DNA of 17,855 bases from a candidate division TA06 bacterium. Lineage in GTDB: Bacteria > Ratteibacteria > UBA8468 > MWAK01. Location: positions 1-17,855 of the forward strand of contig JAKJFK010000011.1 in assembly GCA_022704925.1 (NCBI GenBank). Reading direction: 5' to 3'. The notes under the pieces are model-generated. The model was not told the origin of the DNA. It did not search any database and worked only from the letters and a program-made list of their open reading frames with translations. Of the stretch, positions 6,577 through 13,168 are shown piece after piece (positions within the stretch are counted from its first letter, which is position 1; every line of letters begins with the position of its first letter). Position numbers and translations under genes: made by a program.

Positions 6577-8362
6577 TGTCGGACTCCTCGGCCTCGGGCG
6601 GCAGGTAACCGAACTGCTGGTTGTAAAGGCTGTGGTAAAGCCCCCGGTTGCGCAGCAACTCCTCGTGGCGGCCGGACTCCACGATCCGCCCCCGGTAAAG
6701 CACCAGGATGAAATCAACGTTGCTCACCGTGGACAGGCGGTGGGCGATGATGAAGGTGGTCCGGTTGACCATCAGCCGTTCCAGGGCCTCCTTGATCAGC
6801 TGCTCCGATTCGGCGTCCAAGGCCGAGGTGGGTTCGTCCAGGACCAGGATTTTCGGGTCCTTGAGAAAGGCCCGGGCGATGGTCAGGCGCTGCTTCTGGC
6901 CGCCGGAGAGAAAATTACCCCGTTCGCCGACATCGGTCTCGAATCCTTCGGGCAGTTCGCTGACGAAGTCGTAGGCATTGGCGGCCCGGCTGGCCGCCAC
7001 CATCTCCTCCCAGCCGGCCTCCGGGTTCCCGTACAGGATGTTCTCCCGGATGCTGCCGCTGAAGAGCACCGGGTCCTGGAGCACCATGCCGATATGGCGG
7101 CGCAGCGATTTCACCTGGATCGTCCGCAGATCGTGCCCATCAATCGAAATGGAACCGGCCTCGACGTCGTAAAAACGCGGCAGCAGGCTTACCAGCGTAC
7201 TCTTGCCCGACCCGCTCGGTCCGACCAGGGCCACCCGCTGCCCGGGCAGAACCGAAAAGGAGACGCCGGACAGGACCGGTTCCTTAGGCTTGTAGGAGAA
7301 CCTGACCCGGTCGAACTCGACCCGGCCCTCGACCGACTTCAAGATCACGGCGCCCGGATTATCGACGACCTCCGGCTTCTCGTCCAGGATCTCGAAGATC
7401 CGGTCCAGCGCGGCCATGGAGTTGGCGAAGATCGCGTTCAGTTCGGAAAAACGCTGCAGCGGAATGTAAAGCGGGTTGAGGTAGAGCATGAAGGCCACCA
7501 GTTGACCGATGGTGATCTCCTGATTGATCACCAGACGGCCGCCGTAGGCGATCACCAGCAGCGGGGCCAGCTGGGTCAGGACCCCGCTGATGGCCATGTT
7601 CAGGCTCTGGAAGTAAACGGTTTGCATGGTCCGGGCGTAGAGGCTCCGGCTGTCGCGGTAGAAATGCTTGCGCTCGCTCAGCTCCTTGGTAAAGGCGTGG
7701 ATTACCTGGCTCCCGGAAATGCGCTCGCTGACGCTGCCGGAAAGCACCGCCGTCTCCTTCTGCACCTCGTAACTGCTGGCCCGCACCTCCCGTCCCAGTT
7801 TCCGGAAAAAGTAGAGGTAGATCGGGAAGACCGTCAGGGCGACCAGGCTCATCTTGACGTGCATGTTGAAGATGATGACCAGGATCACCGTGATGGCCGC
7901 CGCGTCCATCCAGACGTTGGTCAGGGCGGTCCCCACCAGGTTCTGGGCCAGGGCGATGTCGTTGATCAGGCGGGAGACGATCTCGCCGGACTTGTGCCGG
8001 TTGAAGAAGGAGGCCGACATGCGCAGGACCCGGTAGTAAAGGTCAACCCGGAGGTCGAAGACTGACCGGTTGCCCGCCTTGCCGGCGTAGTAATGACGGA
8101 CATAGGTAAGCGGCGCCCAGAAGAAGAGGAAGACCGCGCCCAGCCCGCCCAGGTAAAGGAAGACCAGCCGGGATTTTCCGGCGGCCGTCAGGTCCGGGTT
8201 GGCGAAGACTCCGTCAATCAGATGCTGCAGGATTTTCGGCACGGCCAGCGGCACCAGGAACTTCACGCAGCCGCCGAAGGCGGCCAGCACGATATACCCG
8301 GAGTAGGGGCGGACGTAACCGAGAAAACGCAGGAAGTTGCTGGGTTGCTTGGATTGTTTCAT
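6545..8362 (-). CDS. ABC exporter half-transporter (membrane domain plus ATPase)
   Basis: A 605-residue MsbA/BmrA-type protein with fused membrane and nucleotide-binding domains, expected to act as a homodimer in the cytoplasmic membrane. The first 310 residues or so contain hydrophobic segments around 22-45, 67-87, 150-190 and 258-300. The ATPase domain has Walker A GPSGSGKST (381-389), Q-loop Q429, signature LSGGQ (485-489), Walker B ILVLDE (505-510) and switch histidine H541. All catalytic residues are intact. The start ATG overlaps the stop of the upstream 99-codon gene as ATGA, indicating translational coupling; no independent Shine-Dalgarno site is evident. The substrate cannot be predicted; the family exports lipids, drugs or peptides. 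Its place between hydG and hydE is unusual and suggests either a role linked to hydrogenase assembly or a passenger gene. Confidence 0.93.
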   Translation of the reverse strand: MKQSKQPSNFLRFLGYVRPYSGYIVLAAFGGCVKFLVPLAVPKILQHLIDGVFANPDLTAAGKSRLVFLYLGGLGAVFLFFWAPLTYVRHYYAGKAGNRSVFDLRVDLYYRVLRMSASFFNRHKSGEIVSRLINDIALAQNLVGTALTNVWMDAAAITVILVIIFNMHVKMSLVALTVFPIYLYFFRKLGREVRASSYEVQKETAVLSGSVSERISGSQVIHAFTKELSERKHFYRDSRSLYARTMQTVYFQSLNMAISGVLTQLAPLLVIAYGGRLVINQEITIGQLVAFMLYLNPLYIPLQRFSELNAIFANSMAALDRIFEILDEKPEVVDNPGAVILKSVEGRVEFDRVRFSYKPKEPVLSGVSFSVLPGQRVALVGPSGSGKSTLVSLLPRFYDVEAGSISIDGHDLRTIQVKSLRRHIGMVLQDPVLFSGSIRENILYGNPEAGWEEMVAASRAANAYDFVSELPEGFETDVGERGNFLSGGQKQRLTIARAFLKDPKILVLDEPTSALDAESEQLIKEALERLMVNRTTFIIAHRLSTVSNVDFILVLYRGRIVESGRHEELLRNRGLYHSLYNQQFGYLPPEAEESDNGKAGVAGMA

Positions 8363-8658
8363 CTGTCAACCGCGCGGCCGGCCTCCGGCGCAAAGGAATC
8401 GCCGATGGCCTTCAGCACCTGAAGGCGCTCGACCGGCCGCAATTCGTCCAGGCCGTAAACGACCAGGCCCAGGCCCGGCCCCAGCTTAACCCGTTCGGAG
8501 ACCGGGGAGAGGCCCGGGGCCGGCATCCGGCCGGCCAGGTAGGACCAGCGCCGGCCGCGCACGAGAGCCAGCTGGAGGAGCACCGCGTGCTTGCTTTCCA
8601 GGCGGCCGGCCAGGCGCTGAAACCGCTTGATAAGTTCAGAAGTAGAGATCTCGTTCAC
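8359..8658 (-). CDS. Unknown 99-residue protein between hydG and the ABC exporter
   Basis: No family is recognised. The protein is soluble in character, with no signal peptide, membrane segment or cysteine. The first half is basic and predicted helical; the second half contains GLGLVVYGLDELRPVERLQ, which suggests a small alpha/beta fold. The start is GTG at 8658, overlapping the end of hydG by 23 nt, and no good ribosome binding site is seen. No ATG follows until residue 45. The stop overlaps the ABC exporter start by 4 nt. It is probably genuine, because it fills the space between two real genes in the same reading direction with coupled junctions at both ends, but the exact start is uncertain. 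Confidence 0.7.
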   Translation of the reverse strand: MNEISTSELIKRFQRLAGRLESKHAVLLQLALVRGRRWSYLAGRMPAPGLSPVSERVKLGPGLGLVVYGLDELRPVERLQVLKAIGDSFAPEAGRAVDR

Positions 8659-10129
8659 CCTGTCGGATACGCTCGTATTGTTTCATGAAGGCCGGGAAGA
8701 CCGCCGGCATCCGCTGCCGGATATCCTCGATCTCCCGGGCCAGGATCGGTTCGCCGGCCGCCCGGGTCGGCGGAGTGGCGAAATCATCCAGCCACTCCTG
8801 GAAGGTCAGCGCCGCATTCAGCTTGCAGAAACGCCCCTCCTGCCCGCTGCGAAGCAGTTCCATGATGCACTGCCCGGTCCGGCCGCAGCGGTATCCGGCG
8901 GTGCAGAAAGAGGTGATGTGGCCCATCAGGGCCAGCTCCCGCACCACCTCGTCCAGGGTGCGGGTGTCGCCCAGCAGGAACTGCTGCCGGTCGGAAACCT
9001 GCTCCCCGGATCTGGAACGGTAAGCGCCGATCCCGATCCGGGAGGAGGCGTCCAGCTGGGTGCAACCCAGGGGAAGCAGGGCCCGGCGGAGCGGGGCCGG
9101 TTCGCGGGCGGTCAGGATCATGCCCGCGTAAGGCACCGAGAGTCGTATGACGGTTACCGCCTTCCGGAAATCCTCGTCGGTGACCCGGTAGCCGGTCTCC
9201 TGGATGAACGGGGTATTCTCGGCCGGCTCCAGCCGGGGGAAGGAGATGGTGTGGGGACCGATCCCGAACCTTTTCTCCAGGGCGCGGGCGTGATAAAGCA
9301 GGCCGAGCACCTCGAACCGCCAGTCGTAAAGCCCGAAGAGGGCGCCCAGTCCGACGTCGTCGATGCCGGCCTCCAGGGAGCGGTGCATCGAGTAGAGGCG
9401 CCAGCGGTAGTCGGACTTGAGGCTGCCGGCCGGATGCACGCTGGCGTAAGTCTGCCGGTGATAGGTCTCCTGGAAAACCTGGTAGGTGCCCACTCCAATT
9501 TCGGCCAACACCTTCAATTCCTCGACCGGCATCGGCGCGGCGTTGACATTAACCCGCCGGATCTGGCCGAACCCGCGGCCGACCGGCACCTTGACCCCGT
9601 AAATGGTCCGGATGCTCTCGGCCATGTAGTCGACGTCGGTATCCGGGTGCTCCCCGTAAACGACGATCAGCCGCTTGTGGCCGATCCGGCCGGCCAGCAC
9701 CTCGGTCTCGCCGCGGATTTCGTCCAGGGAGAGCACCCGGCGCCGCTCGGCGGCGTTCCCGCTGCGGAAACCGCAGTAAAGGCAGTTATTGACGCAGCGG
9801 TTGCCCAGGTAAAGCGGCGCGAAGGTAACGATCCGGTTGTCGTAAACCTTCCGTTTCACCTGGCCGGCGGCCGCCTCCAGTTCCGCCCAGAGCTCCGGGT
9901 CCCGGACCCTCATCAGGTCGGCCGTCTCGTCCGGTTCCAGGGTCTGAATAGCCAGGGCGCGGGCGATTATCTCCCGGACCCGGGCCGGAGCGGGCGGCGG
10001 CGCCGGGGCCAGTTTCGATTCCAGCTCGGCGTCCGGGATGAAGTCCCGCCCGTCTTCCAGGTAACGGTCAACCTGGGCCTGGTTAATCCGCCCGGAGACC
10101 CAGGACTTCAAGCGGCTTGTTTTTTCCAT
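8636..10129 (-). CDS. hydG: [FeFe]-hydrogenase maturase HydG, tyrosine lyase (radical SAM), variant auxiliary-cluster motif
   Basis: A 497-residue protein of the HydG/ThiH family. HydG cleaves tyrosine and delivers CO and cyanide as an Fe(CO)2(CN)Cys unit. The SAM-cluster motif is C112-xxx-C116-xx-C119 (RCVNNCLYCGFRSGN). The C-terminal region resembles HydG rather than ThiH. However, the published auxiliary-cluster pattern CX2CX22C reads CTAG-YRCGRTGQC here: C409 and C435 fit the outer positions, while the middle cysteine is G412. Two extra cysteines, C415 and C421, lie nearby. The ATG at 10129 has AAGGAG 7 nt upstream and overlaps the end of hydF by 47 nt. Its place beside hydF and in one operon with hydE supports HydG. 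Whether C415 or C421 replaces the missing ligand is not known from the sequence. Confidence 0.92.
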   Translation of the reverse strand: MEKTSRLKSWVSGRINQAQVDRYLEDGRDFIPDAELESKLAPAPPPAPARVREIIARALAIQTLEPDETADLMRVRDPELWAELEAAAGQVKRKVYDNRIVTFAPLYLGNRCVNNCLYCGFRSGNAAERRRVLSLDEIRGETEVLAGRIGHKRLIVVYGEHPDTDVDYMAESIRTIYGVKVPVGRGFGQIRRVNVNAAPMPVEELKVLAEIGVGTYQVFQETYHRQTYASVHPAGSLKSDYRWRLYSMHRSLEAGIDDVGLGALFGLYDWRFEVLGLLYHARALEKRFGIGPHTISFPRLEPAENTPFIQETGYRVTDEDFRKAVTVIRLSVPYAGMILTAREPAPLRRALLPLGCTQLDASSRIGIGAYRSRSGEQVSDRQQFLLGDTRTLDEVVRELALMGHITSFCTAGYRCGRTGQCIMELLRSGQEGRFCKLNAALTFQEWLDDFATPPTRAAGEPILAREIEDIRQRMPAVFPAFMKQYERIRQGERDLYF

Positions 10130-11393
10130 GGTTCTTCTCCTTGCTCAATTTTCGCCGGGCGCTCCGGAACGTCTCCAGCGCCGCCGGGAAAGGTGTCAGC
10201 ACCCGTTCGATCACTCCCTGCAGGAAAGCGATGGTCAGCCCGTAATTGGTCACCGCCACGCCGCGGGCCCGGGCCTGATGAATGCGGAAAAGCATCTCGC
10301 GGCGGGTCAGCATGCAGCCGCCGCAGTGAATCACCACCCGGTACTCCTCCAGGTTCTCGGGATAATCCCGGCCGGAGGCGACTTCGACCTTGATGTCCCC
10401 GCCCAGGTACTGCCGGATCCAGCGCGGAATTTTGACCCGGCCGATGTCGTCCTCGATGGCGTGGTGACTGCAGGCCTCGGCGATCAGGACCCGGTCGCCG
10501 GGCCGGAGCCGTTCCAGGCTGGCCGCTCCCCGGGCCGCCTCCAGGAGCTCCCCCTTGTACCGGGCGAAGAGAATTGAGAAGGTGGTGCACTTCACCGAGG
10601 GCGGGGTGTCGGCGACCATCTTCAGTACCACCTGGGAATCGCAGACGACCAGGTCCGGCGGCTGCGCCAGCCGCTTCAGGCTCGCGGCCAGTTCCCGTTC
10701 CTTGACGACCATCACGGCCGCGTCGTTATCCAGCGCGTCGCGGATGGCCTGGACCTGGGGCAGGATCAGGCGGCCCTTGGGCGCCTGGAGATCGATCGGC
10801 ACCACCATGGTCACCAGTCCGCCCGGCGGCAGCAGGTCGCCGAGCAGGGGCGGCGGATTCAGAAACTCGTCCGGCGCCACCGCCAGCAGGTGTTTCTTGA
10901 ACTCGTTCAGGCAGCGGTCGCGGTTGGCAAAATCGAGGCTGGAGCAGGCGATCAGCCGGCCGCCGGCGGCGCCGGCCACCTGTTCCAGAAAATCGGCCGA
11001 CGGAGCCTGGAGATCGATCTTGTTGACCACCGCCACCAGTGGCGTCCGGCGCGCCTCGGCCTCCCGGACCACCCGGCGCTCGTAATCGCCCCAGGCGCCC
11101 GGCTCGGTGACCAGGGTGATGACGTCGGACCGGTCCAGGATTTTCCTGGTCTTGCGCAACCGGGCCTCGGCCAGGACCGAAACGTCGTCCAGGCCGGCGG
11201 TGTCCAGGAAGACCACCGGACCCAGCGGCAGCAGTTCCATGCTCTTCTCCACCACGTCGGTGGTGGTCCCGGGCACCGGCGAGGTGATGGCCACGTCCTG
11301 GCCGGCCACCAGGTTAAGAAAACTCGACTTGCCGACGTTGGTCCGGCCGAAGAGCCCGATCTGCAGCCGCAGCGATTTAGGCGTCTTTTTCAT
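10083..11393 (-). CDS. hydF: [FeFe]-hydrogenase maturation GTPase HydF
   Basis: About 436 residues; a GTPase and scaffold that receives the diiron precursor and transfers it to apo-hydrogenase in the cytoplasm. Numbered from an alternative GTG start at 11399, the G domain has the P-loop GRTNVGKS (18-25), a PGTTTD switch, DTAGLDD (G3) and VNKID (G4). The C-terminal [4Fe-4S] site has C320-S-H322 and H368-C369-xx-C372, close to the HydF pattern CxH...HCxxC. The ATG at 11393 is taken as start; the GTG at 11399 is possible, and neither has a strong Shine-Dalgarno site. The start overlaps the aspA end by 17 nt and the stop lies inside hydG, as expected for tightly coupled genes. Both domains look intact. 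Confidence 0.94.
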   Translation of the reverse strand: MKKTPKSLRLQIGLFGRTNVGKSSFLNLVAGQDVAITSPVPGTTTDVVEKSMELLPLGPVVFLDTAGLDDVSVLAEARLRKTRKILDRSDVITLVTEPGAWGDYERRVVREAEARRTPLVAVVNKIDLQAPSADFLEQVAGAAGGRLIACSSLDFANRDRCLNEFKKHLLAVAPDEFLNPPPLLGDLLPPGGLVTMVVPIDLQAPKGRLILPQVQAIRDALDNDAAVMVVKERELAASLKRLAQPPDLVVCDSQVVLKMVADTPPSVKCTTFSILFARYKGELLEAARGAASLERLRPGDRVLIAEACSHHAIEDDIGRVKIPRWIRQYLGGDIKVEVASGRDYPENLEEYRVVIHCGGCMLTRREMLFRIHQARARGVAVTNYGLTIAFLQGVIERVLTPFPAALETFRSARRKLSKEKNHGKNKPLEVLGLRAD

Positions 11394-12765
11394 CTTCACG
11401 GTGCCCGAGGGCGGTCAGGTTATAAGCCGAAAGGGTGCGTTCCACCATTTCCCGGCCGAGGCGCTCCTCCAGGAAGGCGCGCAGATCGCGGCCGCCGCCG
11501 GCGGCGAACTCCCGCAGCAGGGCGCCGGCGCGCTCGTAGCCGAGCTTGGGCAGAAAGGCGGTGATCAGGGTCTCGCTCCGGGCCAGGATCTCCAGGCACC
11601 GCTCCGGGTCGGCCTCGACGCCCTCCAGGTGTCCGGTCAGCATCCGGCCGGCGTTCCCGAGCATCTCCAGCGCGTCCAGCATGACCTGCGCCAGGAGCGG
11701 CAGAAATTCGTTGATCTGCAGCGAGGCGCGGCCGGCCGCCTCGGTAACCAGGAAATCGTCGGCCTGGGCCTGGAGGGCCGCCTGCATGACCGACTCCAGG
11801 ATGACCGGGTTGACCTTGCCGGGCATGATCGAGGAGCCCACCTGGACCGCCGGCAGCCGGATCTCGCCCAGCAGGTTGAGCAGGCGCAGGTCGTTGCAGA
11901 CCTTGAGCAGGTTGACCGAGTGGGCCTTGAGCATCCCGGAAACCTCAACGAACGGGTCGCTGTTGGCGGTCGGATCCAGGGTGATCTCCCCCCGGCAGAG
12001 CCCCAGCCCGGTAAGCTCGCGCAGTTTTTCGATTACCAGGAATATGTAGGCGCGCGGCGCGCCCAGCCCGGTGCCGACCGCGGTACCGCCCAGGTTGACC
12101 ACCCGGAGGCGTTCCTCGGCCTTGAAGAAGCGCCAGCGGTCGCGGGCGAAGGCCTCGGCGAAGGCGGCAAACTCCGCGCCCAGCGTGATGGGCACCGCCT
12201 CCTGGAGCTCGGTCCGCCCGATCTTGATCACCTCGGCGAACTCCTTCTCCTTGCGCTGGCAGGCGCCCTGGAGCCTGGCCACCGTCTGGCTGAGTTCCCG
12301 GAAAGCCAGGATTGACGCGATCTTCAGGGCGGTCGGAAAGGTGTCGTTGGTCGACTGGTGCAGGTTAACCGTCTCCAGCGGATGAACCGCCCCGTAATCA
12401 CCCTTCCGGCCGCCCAGGATTTCGATCGCCCGGTTGGCCAGCACCTCGTTAACGTTCATGTTGAAGGAGGTGCCGGCCCCGCCCTGGAAGGCGTCCAGCG
12501 GGAACTGGTCGGCCAGCTTCCCCTCGGCCAGTTCCTCGCAGGCCAGGCTCAGGGCCTGGCCACGCCGCTTGTCCAGGTATCCCAGCTCGAGGTTGGCCAG
12601 GCAGCAGGCCTTCTTGACCAGGCCCATCGCCCGGACCAGCCGCCCCGGGAAACGGCGGCCGCTGAGCTGAAAGTTCTCCAGCGCCCGCTGGGTATGGATG
12701 CCCCAGTAGGCATCGGCTGGAACCGCCTTCTCACCCAGGGCGTCCTTCTCCAACCGGCTGTTCAT
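11377..12765 (-). CDS. aspA: Aspartate ammonia-lyase (aspartase/fumarase superfamily)
   Basis: A 462-residue member of the aspartase/class II fumarase superfamily. The signature GSSIMPGKVNP is at 310-320, GGAGTSFNMNVNEVLAN at about 95-111, STNDTFPTA at 138-146 and GRTELQEAVPITLG at about 183-196. The last resembles AspA (GRTxLQDAVP) more than fumarase (GRTHLMDATP), so aspartate to fumarate plus ammonia is the favoured reaction. The ATG at 12765 overlaps the stop of the TM1266-type gene as ATGA. The gene sits inside the maturation operon before hydF. The H-cluster azadithiolate bridge needs an amine nitrogen, so local ammonia supply is an attractive but unproven role. A fumarase activity cannot be excluded by sequence reading alone. 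Confidence 0.9.
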   Translation of the reverse strand: MNSRLEKDALGEKAVPADAYWGIHTQRALENFQLSGRRFPGRLVRAMGLVKKACCLANLELGYLDKRRGQALSLACEELAEGKLADQFPLDAFQGGAGTSFNMNVNEVLANRAIEILGGRKGDYGAVHPLETVNLHQSTNDTFPTALKIASILAFRELSQTVARLQGACQRKEKEFAEVIKIGRTELQEAVPITLGAEFAAFAEAFARDRWRFFKAEERLRVVNLGGTAVGTGLGAPRAYIFLVIEKLRELTGLGLCRGEITLDPTANSDPFVEVSGMLKAHSVNLLKVCNDLRLLNLLGEIRLPAVQVGSSIMPGKVNPVILESVMQAALQAQADDFLVTEAAGRASLQINEFLPLLAQVMLDALEMLGNAGRMLTGHLEGVEADPERCLEILARSETLITAFLPKLGYERAGALLREFAAGGGRDLRAFLEERLGREMVERTLSAYNLTALGHREDEKDA

Positions 12766-13028
12766 TTACCGACGGTCTCCTTGCTCATGGCCGACTTGGC
12801 CGAAACGCCCCTGATCTTGCCCAGCTTGCCGGTAAAGGCGCCCATCTCGTCGGTGCTGGCATCCACGATCAGGGTGATGGCGCAGCACTTCTTCTTCAGG
12901 GGATGGGGCAGACCCATCCGTCCGATGATGAGCTCCCCGAACTCCGAAAGGATCTCGTTGACCTTGCAGGCGCTCTTCTGCCGGTCCTCGATGATAATGC
13001 CCACGAACCCCAGCCGCTTCTTCTCCAT
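12762..13028 (-). CDS. TM1266-type iron-only hydrogenase system regulator (ACT-like)
   Basis: An 88-residue protein matching the small TM1266 family, named putative iron-only hydrogenase system regulator for its constant association with hydEFG. Visible features are the start KKRLGFVGIIIEDR, a helix with the segment VNEILSEFGELIIGRMGLP, a CCAITLIVDAS strand and the end GKLGKIRGVSAKSAMSK. The layout is that of an ACT/NikR-like beta-alpha-beta ligand-binding domain without a DNA-binding domain. The ATG at 13028 has AGGAGG about 7 nt upstream. It is the first gene after the terminator/antiterminator leader, so it could sense a signal for the operon, but its mechanism has not been established and nothing in the sequence shows a target. 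Confidence 0.88.
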   Translation of the reverse strand: MEKKRLGFVGIIIEDRQKSACKVNEILSEFGELIIGRMGLPHPLKKKCCAITLIVDASTDEMGAFTGKLGKIRGVSAKSAMSKETVGK

Positions 13029-13166
13029 TCCCCGCCTCCTTTCAAGAAAAAAACCCAGCCGGCGGCCTGGCCGCGGTCGGCTGGGTTGTTTGCGTAACCC
13101 GCCTCCCTTGGCCTCAGAGCCGCTGGCTCCTCACCTCAGGATACTTCTTCTCTTTTTCTTATTATA
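13029..13166 (-). promoter_or_regulatory. Candidate attenuator or riboswitch-like leader of the maturation operon
   Basis: Read on the minus strand, a TATAAT (13166-13161) lies just past the hndD stop; it has no good -35 and is only a weak promoter candidate. Then come a GAGCC-AGC-GGCTC hairpin (13129-13117) and an antiterminator hairpin GGC-GGGTT / AACCC-(A)-GCC (13103-13096 with 13087-13079, one bulge, 8-nt loop). This second hairpin uses the same AACCCAGCC segment as the 5' arm of the terminator at 13047-13087, so the two structures exclude each other. No known riboswitch class or T-box consensus was recognised. Confidence 0.42.
13047..13087 (-). terminator. Strong intrinsic terminator upstream of the maturation operon
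   Basis: A perfect 10-bp stem (13078-13087 with 13052-13061; minus strand AACCCAGCCG...CGGCTGGGTT) closes over a further GC-rich inner hairpin and is followed at once by a run of seven T (13053-13047). It stands 82 nt after the hndD stop and 19 nt before the TM1266-type gene. It may end the hnd transcript, or act as a conditional terminator for the maturation genes. Confidence 0.88.
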
Positions 13167-13168
13167 CC

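Noticed and set aside
6577-6717. N-terminal extension of hydE to 6717
   Set aside because: The 47 extra residues lie inside the ABC exporter gene, look like out-of-frame translation, and the ATG at 6576 has a proper AGGAG site.
6431-8065. A 544-codon plus-strand frame, and similar ones at 8627-10393 and 11107-12315
   Set aside because: All are antisense to well-supported genes (ABC exporter, hydG, hydF, aspA) and show no family signature.
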